Assembly (NCBI GenBank): GCA_029688955.1
Contig: JARUKZ010000004.1
Coordinates: 1 to 64,000 of the forward strand
Source: Chitinispirillales bacterium ANBcel5
GTDB taxonomy: Bacteria; Fibrobacterota; Chitinivibrionia; Chitinivibrionales; Chitinispirillaceae
Direction of reading: 5' to 3'
Length of the DNA: 64,000 bases
In this document: one piece after another, positions 55,282 to 64,000 of the stretch
Layout of the letters: every line of letters starts with the position of its first letter
Numbering within the stretch: the first letter of the stretch is position 1
The notes under the pieces: generated by a model
What the model was told of the DNA's origin: nothing
What the model saw: the letters and a program-made list of their open reading frames with translations, nothing else
The model's database searches: none
Position numbers and translations under genes: made by a program

Positions 55282-56394
55282 ATGTCGAGTGCTTTGATTC
55301 ATGAATGGTTGGTAACAGTCGCAGGAGCAGAAAGCGTTTTGAGGTCGATATATAAACTGTACCCGGGAACGATCTACACGCTCTTTCATGATAAAGAAGC
55401 CTTAAAAGAAACACTGTTTGAAAAAATCCCCGTTGAGACATCACTGCTTCAAAAGATTCCTTTTGCAAAAAAACACCATCGCCTTTTTGTTCCTTTCTAT
55501 CCCCTGGCAGTAGAGCAGCATGATTTAAGAGACCATAAGCTTATTATATCCTCATCCTATGCAGTGGCTAAGGGGGTGCTTAACTCCTCCGATCAGCTTC
55601 ATATCTGTTACTGTCACTCACCGATGCGTTATGCATGGGACCTGATGTATGAATACCTTGAAGCGGAAGGGTTGGATAGGGGGGCGAAAAGTGTTATAGT
55701 ACGTATGTTGATGCATTATCTCAGGATGTGGGATTATACCTCAGCAAACAGGGTCAATGAGTATGTGACCAATTCCCACTACATTGCCCACAGAATCAAA
55801 AAGTGTTATAACAGAAGGGCTAAGGTGATCTATCCGCCTGTAAATATCGATAATTTCAAAGTGAGTGATAGAAAAGACAACTACTTTATCACGGTATCGC
55901 GCTTAGTTTCCTACAAAAGAATCGATCTGATCATAAAAGCGTTTAACAGGTTAAAACTCCCTCTGGTTATAGTAGGGGATGGTCCTTCACGGAAAAAACT
56001 GGAAAAGATAGCTAACGGGAATATAGAATTTTTAGGCTATGTACCTTCGCCACAGCTATCAGATCTACTCAGTAAGGCCAGAGCGTTTGTGTTTTCAGCA
56101 GAGGAGGACTTTGGGATAGTGAACGTAGAAGCACAGGCAAGCGGGATCCCGGTTATTGCCTTTGGCCGCGGGGGAGCGCTTGAGACTGTGGTTGAGGGGA
56201 AAACGGGACTGTTTTTCAGAAACCAGACGGTAGAGTCACTTATGGAGAAGGTTCATGAGTTTTTGGCCACTGAAGATAGCTTTGACCCTCAGCAGATAAG
56301 AAAGAATGCTGAGCGATTTCCCCGATCAAGATTTGAAACAGAGTTTAAGCAGTTTGTGGATAATGCCTGGGAGCGATTCCCCTATAAAGGATAG
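55282..56394 (+). CDS. GT4-type glycosyltransferase
   Basis: A retaining GT-B fold glycosyltransferase of about 370 residues, from the ATG at 55282 (SALIHEWLVTVAGAESVL, with a plausible upstream GGAG). The C-terminal nucleotide-sugar-binding half shows VSRLVSYKRIDLIIKAF, VGDGPSRKKLE, and the EX7E motif EEDFGIVNVEAQASGIPVIAF with GGALETV. It likely transfers a sugar to a surface glycan. Donor and acceptor cannot be named. It stands alone between the tandem repeat and purC (opposite strand), and may be a transferred gene in a repeat-flanked spot. Confidence 0.88.
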   Translation: MSSALIHEWLVTVAGAESVLRSIYKLYPGTIYTLFHDKEALKETLFEKIPVETSLLQKIPFAKKHHRLFVPFYPLAVEQHDLRDHKLIISSSYAVAKGVLNSSDQLHICYCHSPMRYAWDLMYEYLEAEGLDRGAKSVIVRMLMHYLRMWDYTSANRVNEYVTNSHYIAHRIKKCYNRRAKVIYPPVNIDNFKVSDRKDNYFITVSRLVSYKRIDLIIKAFNRLKLPLVIVGDGPSRKKLEKIANGNIEFLGYVPSPQLSDLLSKARAFVFSAEEDFGIVNVEAQASGIPVIAFGRGGALETVVEGKTGLFFRNQTVESLMEKVHEFLATEDSFDPQQIRKNAERFPRSRFETEFKQFVDNAWERFPYKG

Positions 56395-56410
56395 GGAAGT
56401 TAGCTAAGGA

Positions 56411-57280
56411 TCAGATTCTTATCTGCAGGCGGTTAAGCATTTCATGGTACTTGGTTAATGTTTCATCCACCACATGAGCAGGAAGCGCTGGTGCTGGGGG
56501 AGTTCTCTGCCAGGCAATGGAATCGAGGTAGTCCCGTACGTACTGTTTGTCGAAACTGTGCTGACTTTGTCCTTCACGGTACAGGTCAGCGGGCCAGAAT
56601 CTGGAGGAGTCGGGAGTGAACAACTCATCAATAACGCACAGCTTCCCATCGATATACCCAAACTCAAATTTCGAATCTGCGATGATAATCCCCGCCTGAA
56701 GAGCTTTTTGTGCTGCAAAATCATAGAGTTTAAGGCTGGCTTCCCTCACCTCTGCGGCAGCAGTTTGACCAACGATTTCTACCATCTCTTCGAAAGTGAT
56801 GTTTTCATCATGACCGGTATCAGCTTTAGTGGAGGGGCTAAAGATTGGCCGTGGAAGTTTTGATGCTTCTTTGAGGCCGGGTTGAAGCTTAATGCCGGAA
56901 ATGGTACCAAATTGTTGATATTCTTTCCAGGCTGATCCACAGATATAACCCCTGACAATCGCTTCGATCGGAAGTTTTTCGGCTCGTTTTACCACCATTA
57001 AGCGATCTTTGAGATCCGGATAGTCATCATGGTGCCAAATAAACTGCTGATCCGTTGAATCTATCACATGGTTGGGGCAGATGGTTGAGGTTAGATTAAA
57101 CCAATACCTGCTGATTTGTGTTAGAATAACACCTTTTTGGGGAATCAGTGTTGGAAGAATGGAGTCGTAGGCACTGATTCTGTCTGATGCGACGACCAGA
57201 AGCCTTTTGGAGTCTAGTTCAAAAAGATCGCGCACCTTACCCGTTTTGGCGGGAAAGGTGCGCAAAGATTGTTTCTTCAT
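56411..57280 (-). CDS. purC: Phosphoribosylaminoimidazole-succinocarboxamide synthase
   Basis: Purine biosynthesis enzyme that joins aspartate to CAIR. The 289 residues have the N-terminal GKVRDLFELDSKRLLVVASD and RISAYD motif, the substrate-binding IEAIVRGYICGSAWKEY, and IIADSKFEFGYIDGKLCVIDE (metal/nucleotide). It is the longer, eukaryote/plant-like-length type (about 290 aa). It lies 18 bases after the DUF4914 gene on the same strand, possibly co-transcribed. Confidence 0.95.
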   Translation of the reverse strand: MKKQSLRTFPAKTGKVRDLFELDSKRLLVVASDRISAYDSILPTLIPQKGVILTQISRYWFNLTSTICPNHVIDSTDQQFIWHHDDYPDLKDRLMVVKRAEKLPIEAIVRGYICGSAWKEYQQFGTISGIKLQPGLKEASKLPRPIFSPSTKADTGHDENITFEEMVEIVGQTAAAEVREASLKLYDFAAQKALQAGIIIADSKFEFGYIDGKLCVIDELFTPDSSRFWPADLYREGQSQHSFDKQYVRDYLDSIAWQRTPPAPALPAHVVDETLTKYHEMLNRLQIRI

Positions 57281-57297
57281 ACAAGAAAGCTTTCGGA

Positions 57298-59172
57298 TTA
57301 AACCAGTTTTTCAAAGTCTGCAAGAGTACCGTTATCCATGCAGCATTCGATGATTTTGCGTCCTGCTTTATCGAGTTTTGGAGTATTGAACTTCTCAATC
57401 TCTTTGATGAAAAAGTTACGCAGAATTTCAGCCCCGGCATCGAAACCTTCAGTACCGACCTCTGGTTGCTCATCTACTCTGAGGAGATCGTGTGGTATTG
57501 GTGTACCCTCGATTTGCATAGACTGCAGAGTATACCCCAAAATAGAGCTGCGTGAAGCGATAAGCTGTTCAGGCTTAAAGCGTGCCATACCTCTTCTTGC
57601 CAGATACTCCCGTGCGACCCACTGTGGGTTAAATGATACCCGGTATGCTCCGACATGCTGGTTTGGAGTAAGGGTATAGCGTACATCGGGTGCAGACTGG
57701 ATCTGTCGTAGAAGAAGGTTTGCGTGGTCGACATATAATCCGGTTGCAAATGGCCAGTATGAACCCACACCTTCACTGGTCATCACGTCTGTTTCGGTGA
57801 TACTTGGGTTTGCATGACCTCTGGGTGAAACCAGTCTCCACAGCCATCCAAGCGCAGGTGGAAGAATGTGAAGAAATCCAACCACACCATAAGATGGAGT
57901 TTCTTTTGTGCAGGGGGGAGTACGTATACCGAAGTTGCGTATATTAACCTCTACAACCCCATCTACACTGTCAGGAACCACGCGTCTGGGCAGAATTACT
58001 CTTGGGTTTGGACAAGGTATTCCCGGACTATCCTCAACGTGGTCCCAAATAAGGCATGATGAACCCGGTACAGCATCTATGCTTAAGAATATCAAAGGTT
58101 CTTTGGGATGAATAGTGATTTTTTCGAGATTAGGATCTGTTCCGTAACGTCCAATATGGTTAAGACGGACAAACCAGGCCTGTTCTGCGTCACATGCCAT
58201 GATATAACCTTTACCGTCCTGGGCTTCATGGGGACACATAGCCATATCATCGGTCACAGGTTGCAGTGTGCAGGTTTGATTAAGCGAGAGATATCGTTTT
58301 TCTCCGTTGGTGACATTCTCTCCCATCAAAATACGTCCATCTTCTTCTCGATGAGCTTGTTCAAGCATTTCACTCTTTCCACTACCACTGGCACCTTCAT
58401 GCATTATAGTGGTTGTGTTGTCGTATGGTGTTACTACCTGAACTGTGCTGGCGTGAAGCGTGAGCCATTTTTCGCATTCCCCAATAGTGAGCAGTGCCCC
58501 ATAAACACCCTTTTTGGCACTTGGTCCCGGATAGAGGTTATAGGAGAAGATTTCATGGGTGCCATCCAGCCGGTTATGGACCACAACCTGTTTGCCGGAG
58601 AAGTGAGTATGGCGAAAAGGTGGCGCGATATAAAGAACACAGCGTACATCAAAATTTTCAGGAATCTCACCGGGATCGAGCATGCCCTGAAGATCAGCTA
58701 ATCCTCCAATGAAAAAACCTGCGTTTTTAGGGGCTATCATTATTGCTCCGTAATTACTCTCACCGAGAGTGAACGCGGTAACAGCGAGATCCTGCTCTTT
58801 TAACCAGGCGAATGTTTCTTCTTTGAGGGGATCAAATTTATATCCAAAACGTTTCTCAAAACGAACCTTATCAGAGGGTTTTTCGTCACCTACAACCATA
58901 CAGTCAGGGTCACGGCGACGCATATAGGTTTCATGGTAGTTTACGGAAAGGCCGTTTTTACATTTCGCTACGCTGGCTTCAACTACTTTTCCTTGTCCTT
59001 TAACATCATAAGAGACATCGAATGTTGTATTTCCTTTACCTCCCATGGCGAGCTCAAGCAATTCATCCCGATTAGCAGGAAAGGTAATACTTTTACAGTT
59101 TTCCAGTATATCGACTACCGGTTTTGGTACGTTTAGTTGATGCCAATCTTTGCTCAAATTAATTGTTTTCAT
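57298..59172 (-). CDS. DUF4914 family P-loop protein
   Basis: A 624-residue cytoplasmic protein of the DUF4914 family, which has no established function. A P-loop is clear: HEGASGSGKSEML with K266/S267, preceded by TLHASTVQ. It resembles the PEP carboxykinase / HPr-kinase type P-loop, and a kinase or phosphotransferase activity is inferred. Downstream are ILPRRVVPDSVDGVVEVNIRNFG-type strands. The RBS AGAAGAGAGG precedes the ATG. It is upstream of purC on the same strand. Confidence 0.8.
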   Translation of the reverse strand: MKTINLSKDWHQLNVPKPVVDILENCKSITFPANRDELLELAMGGKGNTTFDVSYDVKGQGKVVEASVAKCKNGLSVNYHETYMRRRDPDCMVVGDEKPSDKVRFEKRFGYKFDPLKEETFAWLKEQDLAVTAFTLGESNYGAIMIAPKNAGFFIGGLADLQGMLDPGEIPENFDVRCVLYIAPPFRHTHFSGKQVVVHNRLDGTHEIFSYNLYPGPSAKKGVYGALLTIGECEKWLTLHASTVQVVTPYDNTTTIMHEGASGSGKSEMLEQAHREEDGRILMGENVTNGEKRYLSLNQTCTLQPVTDDMAMCPHEAQDGKGYIMACDAEQAWFVRLNHIGRYGTDPNLEKITIHPKEPLIFLSIDAVPGSSCLIWDHVEDSPGIPCPNPRVILPRRVVPDSVDGVVEVNIRNFGIRTPPCTKETPSYGVVGFLHILPPALGWLWRLVSPRGHANPSITETDVMTSEGVGSYWPFATGLYVDHANLLLRQIQSAPDVRYTLTPNQHVGAYRVSFNPQWVAREYLARRGMARFKPEQLIASRSSILGYTLQSMQIEGTPIPHDLLRVDEQPEVGTEGFDAGAEILRNFFIKEIEKFNTPKLDKAGRKIIECCMDNGTLADFEKLV

Positions 59173-59498
59173 GTGCCTCTCTTCTGAGAATGTGAGAAAT
59201 ACAATAGTGGATTGATACCCTTATAGAACACCATCCTTCTTATATTTGTTTTGTTACTTATTGCTGACTTTTCAAAAAAAAAGCCAGCAAAGCCATTGTA
59301 CTGCAGAGTGCTCTGCCAGCCTATGTGATGCTTAATTATTCAAATCACCCCATTTGCATCCACTATAGCCAGTAAAAAATAAAGATTTCCAAGGTTATAG
59401 TCAAGAATAAACAGAGCGCTTGTTTATTGGGTAGCTAAACATTTAAAGAGTTATTCAGGGTTAAAATGTATACTCGTTCACCGCTAATGGTGCTTAAA

Positions 59499-59908
59499 TC
59501 AGTGTAAGATAATTACTTTGCAGCGCGTTATATCCCCAATAATCTTCTCAAGCGGGGAGGGCGTGCCTTTTCCAGTAATTCAAGACGAACCTTTTAGCTC
59601 AGTAATATGCCCTTTTGGTCATCAAGTTTGGCCAACTGTTTTTCTGGCTGGAGTTAGATCTCCCTTAAGGTGCCCAAATGTGGTATCTTCGATACTGTAG
59701 GTTCTTGTTTCATCAGGACCTTTTCCCATGTACTCTTTTTCATACCTAGCTTATGGCATAGATGATTTCTGAATTAAAAAACGGTCCTTTTGGAAGGTTT
59801 CCAGTTTTATTGATGATTGTATACTCCTGGCGCATAACTTTTATTACAGTAAAAGTACCTTTCTTATTGTGGTCGCTTTGGAAAAAGGTTGTTCGGGAAA
59901 GAGTAGAT
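59499..59908 (-). pseudogene. Decayed gene remnant (frameshift and in-frame stops)
   Basis: Reading the minus strand, three stretches look like real coding sequence: GTFTVIKVMRQEYTIINKTG ... PKGPFFNSEIIYAIS (59746-59908), then in a shifted frame YEKEYMGKGPDETRTYSIED ... HLKGDLTPARKTVGQT (from about 59745 to 59622), then, in the same frame after stops, PKGHITELKGSS and ITGKGTPSPLEKIIGDITRC (to 59499). One frameshift and several stop codons break it. The family is not recognised. It lies between the uridine-kinase-like gene and DUF4914. The rest of 59173-59911 shows no gene. Confidence 0.4.
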
Positions 59909-59911
59909 TTG

Positions 59912-60610
59912 TTAGGACCTGTTTTGCTGGGGTAACAGGGGTGTGGCTTTATTCAGGAGCATTGCAAATTTTTTGGGGAAGGATTTAACTTCAAGAGTAT
60001 AGTCATGATTGCAAAACAGAAGCAGATCAGCAGTGTCACGACCTGAAAGCCCAAACTTCCTGAACTCACAAACATTACTCTGCCAAAACGTTGTGATAGC
60101 CTTTTTTACTGAATACTTACGTTGAGTTGTGTCGCGCAGAAGTCTTGTTTTTAGTTGCGTGCGTAGTGATGAATCGATAAAAATCGATAAATCTATAAAA
60201 CTGCTGAATTGGGGATAGGTAGAGATCTCTCCATCGATGATAACAAACCGCTTTGGTGTGAAGCTTACTGTTTTATCGGCAGTGCCGGTAACAGCGTTGT
60301 AGACTGGTTTATCTATTGTTTGACCAACAGAGAGGGCTTGAAGGTGCTCCTTGATGAGTTGGCAATCATTAGCCTTAGGGTGGGCGCCCAGAAGGCCTGT
60401 TGTGTGACGTTTAGCTCTGGGGAATTTATAATCATCGAGCGTCAGTATAATGCTTGGGGATAACAATGCATTGATTCTTTTGGAGAGAGATGATTTTCCC
60501 GTGCCCCCAGGCCCGCCAACAGCAATGAATGCAACAGGCTTATTGGTATTGGAAAAAGCCCCGATAATTGTTTGTGCAATAAATGTAGCTACTGAAGTAC
60601 TCAAAATCAT
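59912..60610 (-). CDS. Uridine-kinase-like P-loop kinase
   Basis: A P-loop protein of about 232 residues from the ATG at 60610 (the TTG at 60691 would lie inside the upstream terminator hairpin). Motifs: Walker A GGPGGTGKSSLSKRI, then LTLDDYKF (substrate aspartates) and a DGEISTY region, in the uridine kinase/phosphoribulokinase superfamily layout. Basic residues in RTQLKTRLLRDTTQRKYS resemble the LID arginines. The precise substrate (uridine or another small molecule) is unknown. Only a weak ribosome site is visible (AGAGGT). A decayed gene follows it. Confidence 0.6.
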   Translation of the reverse strand: MILSTSVATFIAQTIIGAFSNTNKPVAFIAVGGPGGTGKSSLSKRINALLSPSIILTLDDYKFPRAKRHTTGLLGAHPKANDCQLIKEHLQALSVGQTIDKPVYNAVTGTADKTVSFTPKRFVIIDGEISTYPQFSSFIDLSIFIDSSLRTQLKTRLLRDTTQRKYSVKKAITTFWQSNVCEFRKFGLSGRDTADLLLFCNHDYTLEVKSFPKKFAMLLNKATPLLPQQNRS

Positions 60611-60689
60611 ACCTCTAAATTCAGGATTAATGATATTAAATACATAATGGAGGGTAGTATTAGCATAAAAAAAGGGGGGGGGAGTAAAC

Positions 60690-60717
60690 AAAAAAAGGGC
60701 AGCCTTTTGGGCTGCCC
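60690..60717 (-). terminator. Rho-independent terminator after the glycoside hydrolase
   Basis: GGGCAGCC (60697-60704) and GGCTGCCC (60710-60717) form an 8-bp GC-rich stem with a 5-base loop. It is followed on the minus strand by a U7 tract (plus-strand A-run 60690-60696), about 27 bases after the glycoside hydrolase stop at 60744. It ends that operon before the kinase gene. Confidence 0.85.
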
Positions 60718-60743
60718 GTAGACATACGAGTCAAAAACCCGAG

Positions 60744-63700
60744 TTAGTCGAGAGTAATAGTAGTGATCGAATATGGCGGCAGAGAAATATCAAACTCTGA
60801 AGTCACATTGATCGACTCTTTAGAAGGTCCTGGAATACCACTTTCAGAGGTAAGGAGCTGCTTGGTAGCACTACCTTCGAAACCAGGGATGTTCACTGAA
60901 ACATCTGCACGGGTTTCTGGGTATTTGTTGATAAGCATGAGTGACTTGCGACCATTGTCGTTAGACAGGTAGCTTGTTACGTTGTGGTTATCAACTTCAG
61001 TTTCGAGCAGCTGACCACGACCGATGCTGTGGCTTGCAAGTTTGAAAGCCCAGTAAGAAGGTCTTGGAACATTACAGCCATCAGGTGCTCCGGTACGTGA
61101 AAGGTATCCATAGTCTCCACCCTGTTCGGTTACATCGTTATGGATATCCCAGTATGAAGCCTGTTCGATATTGTGTCGTGCAAGCATACCGAGGTAATCG
61201 GCAACAAAGAGACCGTTTACGATGGAGAGTGTCTGTGGTCCTGGTTCGAAATCAACAGAGTTCCATTCTGTGAGCCAGATTTCGTAGTCTCTTCCAGGTT
61301 CACCCCATTCTTCAAGCTGTCTGCGAACATTAGGAATAATGTCATCGAGAGTTTGAGGTGATGAGAGCAACAATGCATCATTTTCTTCACCGGTAGTCTG
61401 TGGATAGTGGTGAACATTGATACCATCAGCGATATCGCCTACATGTTCAAGAACAACTCTGTTCCAGTCACCATCAAGAACACCAACGAAGGTTACGAGG
61501 ATAGAAGGATCAACTTCTTTCATTGCTTTAATGAACTCACGTGTACGTCTTCCGTAGTCCTCTGCAGTGGTCTGGTGTGGATGCCAGTCACCGTAGAGTT
61601 CGTTTCCGACTTCCCAGAACCTTACATTGTCATCATTATCTACGTTATGATGACGGACCCAGTCTGCTGCGTCTTCAACTGTACCGCTACCGAAGTTTAC
61701 GGTGATCATAGCTTCAGTATTTGTCTCGCGACAGAATTCGAGGAACTGATCAGTATCGACCATCCAGTCCTGTGCGGCGAGAACTTCTTTCCAGTTGTCG
61801 TCGTCTGCACGAAGACCACCGGGATAGCGAAGCACATGATGGTTAACCGCTGATACATATTCCTTAGTTTCAGGAAGAAGAAGGTCACCATCCCAAAGAG
61901 CTGCATTGATACCAAAAATACCTTCATTGATATCTTCAGTAACTACGTTGTTGAAATCACCTGTGATGTTAACAGCAATCTGTTCAGGCACAGGCTCTCT
62001 TCTTGCTTCTCTGTCATTGGTGAGACGAACGTTGTCGATTTTGAAAGTGTGGCTGGTACCTTCACCTGCAGGTTTAAAATCGAGAATTATGATGTTATCG
62101 AGGTTAAACACGCCGTTCTGTTCAGAGTCTGGTGGTTGGTAATGTGGGAACTTGTAGAAGTTTCTAAAAGGAACAACTACTTCGCTCCATCCGCGCTCGC
62201 CACCAGCAGAAGCGATCCAGATTTCGTTACCGGCATCGTGTACCTGCACATTAACAGCCTGGTACGCTCTTTCTGTGTAAAAGTCGAACTTCAGACCATA
62301 GTGGTTTGTCCAGTCGCGGTCTTCAGCAGGACGATTGTTTTCTTCATAGTTGTAGAGAACATCTACCCAGTCTGAAAGTCTGTAATTGATTTCAAGGGCA
62401 TAACTGCCGCCATCTTCAGCGCCAGATTCTACGAAGTCAAAACTAACGGTTGATTTTGGTCCTGTAGAGGTGGTCCACACTTTGTCGATTTCACTTTCAA
62501 AATCGTGAAGCATGTGATCTGGTGCATCAGAGTCGAATGCATCCCAGTAATCGTCAGGGTTAATATAATCAGGAATTTCTTCAATGAAAGTAACATCACT
62601 TACAAAAAGAATTACCGGATCATCCTCTGCAACATCGTTTTCTCCAACACCAACAGAGAATCTAAGTTCGTTGATGTTTTCCCAGTCCATCTGTGCGATA
62701 AGTTCAGAACCGGCTTCATCACACCAGTATCTTCCCTGATCGATAAACTGACGGATAGGGATCATGAAGTAGTTCCACTCTTCTTCGATTGGTCCGTAGT
62801 CACCAAGTAAAACTCGTGTTTGAGTTTTATGACCGTTGCTTTCATCATCGAGCAGACCTAAATGGATAGTACTTGTTCCCGGACCACCCTTTGCCCAGAA
62901 CGCCAGACCTGCAGTACCGTCATCACGGTAGTCTGAAAGATCGATAGTTCTTGAGCCAAGAGAGATTGTAACACCTGACCAGTCGGTTCCATCGAGATAA
63001 CTGGTAAAAACTGCGTCACCGTCTGGAGTGGTCTGGACATTGTATGCAGTCTGTCCACCATAAACGTAGGCAAATCCCCCAGCTGGCACATCACCATCGG
63101 TGAAAGTTGCAAAAACTTCGGTTTCTGGCTTATCAGAAGGGATGGAAGGGATAGACTCTTCACGCTGATCCCAGTACTCTACTTCAACCATTTCAGTTGG
63201 TTCGACAGCATCACTTACGATAAAGATGTCTTCAACCCAAACAGTAAATTCTGGGTTTTCGTTAGCTTTAATTTCGATACGAAATTCTTCAACAAGATCC
63301 CACTGAAAAGGTTCTGGTACTTCAACCTCGTTTCTTGGATCCCAGTACACACCACGACGACCGAAGTCTCTAAGTGGTATAGTAATCTGTGTCCATTCAT
63401 CGGTGATACCACCGTATTGGTTAATAGGAAGACGAACAACAGTTTTTTTACCATTGTTGGCTTCATTATCTACCAGACCAGCAGTTGCTATTTCACCACC
63501 GTTTTTCCCTTTGATCCAGAACTGAAGTGCTCCGGTTTCGTAGAGAGGTTCAAGGTTATAGGTCATATTCCAGAGACATACAGCACCACCGGAAAAGTCT
63601 GAAGCATCAAGATCAAACTGAAGTGCTACTTCACCGGTATGTCCTGATTCCTCGGGAATCCATACTCTTGATTCATCGGGATAGTGGTATTCAAATCCAC

Positions 63701-63872
63701 CGGAAATAAAATCATCATCAAAGAAACGGTAGACCACATTTCCTTCTGAAGCTGGTACAGCACCTGAAGCATCTTCTGCATCAGGCGAAGTCGTTTGGAG
63801 CTGAACACCGCAACCAATAAGAATTGCGGCACCCAGAACAAGCAGTAACAGAGAGTTGAATCGTTTTTTCAT
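60744..63872 (-). CDS. Lipoprotein glycoside hydrolase (GH-A clan, GH51-like) with three carbohydrate-binding-like domains
   Basis: A 1042-residue lipoprotein (lipobox LIGC, about residue 21). Three beta-sandwich, CBM11-like carbohydrate-binding regions lie at about 45-215, 235-430 and 450-640, with repeated TFTDGDVPAGGF / WIKGKNGGE / IPLRDFGRRGVYW patterns. The catalytic region (about 650-960) is a TIM barrel with probable acid/base E758 in EVGNELYGDW and nucleophile E869 in WLTEWNS, 111 residues apart, as in GH51-like enzymes. A final beta-domain follows. It probably degrades an arabinose- or glucan-containing polysaccharide at the cell surface; the substrate is not known. The stop of an OMP-type gene lies 18 bases upstream, giving a likely operon. 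Confidence 0.75.
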   Translation of the reverse strand: MKKRFNSLLLLVLGAAILIGCGVQLQTTSPDAEDASGAVPASEGNVVYRFFDDDFISGGFEYHYPDESRVWIPEESGHTGEVALQFDLDASDFSGGAVCLWNMTYNLEPLYETGALQFWIKGKNGGEIATAGLVDNEANNGKKTVVRLPINQYGGITDEWTQITIPLRDFGRRGVYWDPRNEVEVPEPFQWDLVEEFRIEIKANENPEFTVWVEDIFIVSDAVEPTEMVEVEYWDQREESIPSIPSDKPETEVFATFTDGDVPAGGFAYVYGGQTAYNVQTTPDGDAVFTSYLDGTDWSGVTISLGSRTIDLSDYRDDGTAGLAFWAKGGPGTSTIHLGLLDDESNGHKTQTRVLLGDYGPIEEEWNYFMIPIRQFIDQGRYWCDEAGSELIAQMDWENINELRFSVGVGENDVAEDDPVILFVSDVTFIEEIPDYINPDDYWDAFDSDAPDHMLHDFESEIDKVWTTSTGPKSTVSFDFVESGAEDGGSYALEINYRLSDWVDVLYNYEENNRPAEDRDWTNHYGLKFDFYTERAYQAVNVQVHDAGNEIWIASAGGERGWSEVVVPFRNFYKFPHYQPPDSEQNGVFNLDNIIILDFKPAGEGTSHTFKIDNVRLTNDREARREPVPEQIAVNITGDFNNVVTEDINEGIFGINAALWDGDLLLPETKEYVSAVNHHVLRYPGGLRADDDNWKEVLAAQDWMVDTDQFLEFCRETNTEAMITVNFGSGTVEDAADWVRHHNVDNDDNVRFWEVGNELYGDWHPHQTTAEDYGRRTREFIKAMKEVDPSILVTFVGVLDGDWNRVVLEHVGDIADGINVHHYPQTTGEENDALLLSSPQTLDDIIPNVRRQLEEWGEPGRDYEIWLTEWNSVDFEPGPQTLSIVNGLFVADYLGMLARHNIEQASYWDIHNDVTEQGGDYGYLSRTGAPDGCNVPRPSYWAFKLASHSIGRGQLLETEVDNHNVTSYLSNDNGRKSLMLINKYPETRADVSVNIPGFEGSATKQLLTSESGIPGPSKESINVTSEFDISLPPYSITTITLD

Positions 63873-63890
63873 AAAACTCGTCCCTTACGG

Positions 63891-64000
63891 TTAAAATGAA
63901 ACAGTTAAGAATAGTTCTGGTTGTATAAAACTTGCGTCAGATTTATCATCACCTACTTTAAGTTCTTTGTTTGTGCTGGTGAAAAGAGCGGTAAGAGAGC
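63891..64000 (-). CDS. C-terminal end of an outer-membrane-type protein (cut by window edge)
   Basis: On the minus strand, a frame open to the window edge reads SLTALFTSTNKELKVGDDKS and ends SFIQPELFLTVSF then a TAA stop at 63893-63891. The pattern of a polar loop and a final strand with a terminal Phe is typical of outer-membrane beta-barrels. Only about 35 residues are visible. It lies 18 bases before the glycoside hydrolase start, so the two are probably co-transcribed as a polysaccharide-use pair. Confidence 0.55.
   Translation of the reverse strand, partial: SLTALFTSTNKELKVGDDKSDASFIQPELFLTVSF

Overview
The window looks like a chromosomal segment of a Gram-negative, diderm bacterium of the Fibrobacterota, most likely near the Chitinispirillum/Chitinivibrio group. 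This placement is inferred from content. It rests on a fibro-slime domain protein, several components resembling the type IX secretion system (a PorX-like regulator, a PorV-like barrel, and cargo-style C-terminal sorting/FlgD-like domains), many lipoproteins, outer-membrane barrels and LPS-type acyltransferases. Genes are densely packed, often overlap by 1-25 bases and lie on both strands. I see no prophage, insertion sequence, CRISPR array or rRNA.

Layout. 0.3-7.7 kb: an L-lactate permease, a small outer-membrane-like protein, a possible FlgM-like protein, and a large FecR/PKD/formylglycine-enzyme-like lipoprotein whose end overlaps lnt. 7.9-15.1 kb: serS, a PorX-like response regulator with an apparently degenerate PglZ domain, tsaE, an EFR1-type flavodoxin/ferredoxin protein, a TatT-like lipoprotein, apt and asnS. 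15.1-22.0 kb: a compact minus-strand operon of a helicase-associated/WYL-like protein, dnaE, plsC and an LpxL-like acyltransferase. 22.3-33.0 kb: aroD, then a surface cassette on the minus strand. That cassette holds a membrane-anchored protein with a phage MuF-like zinc motif, a PorV-type barrel interrupted by a beta-propeller, an M6-like protein whose HExxH motif is destroyed, and a gluzincin/propeller/barrel protein.

33.1-46.3 kb is mostly housekeeping: icd, tRNA-Gly(CCC) with its own promoter, a class A PBP, an orphan receiver protein, pepA, fabD, ftsH, rfbA/rfbC and xerC. 46.4-50.5 kb: a fibro-slime surface protein and an ECF sigma / anti-sigma / two Spy-like proteins operon. 50.6-57.3 kb: rpiB, dCMP deaminase, a DUF72 protein, htpX, a geranylgeranyl-reductase-like flavoprotein, a 42-bp tandem repeat, a GT4 glycosyltransferase and purC. 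57.3-64 kb: a DUF4914 P-loop protein, a decayed gene, a uridine-kinase-like protein, a multi-CBM glycoside hydrolase lipoprotein, and the C-terminus of an outer-membrane-type protein cut by the window edge.

The most unusual part is the 22.9-33.0 kb surface cassette. A PorV-like protein carrying an intrinsic propeller sits directly upstream of a T9SS-type cargo with a dead metalloprotease domain, and a PorX-like protein with a damaged enzymatic domain lies in the same window. Together they suggest a variant T9SS-linked surface system in which catalytic domains have been turned into binding or scaffold domains. That link is inference; the domain features themselves are read from the sequence.
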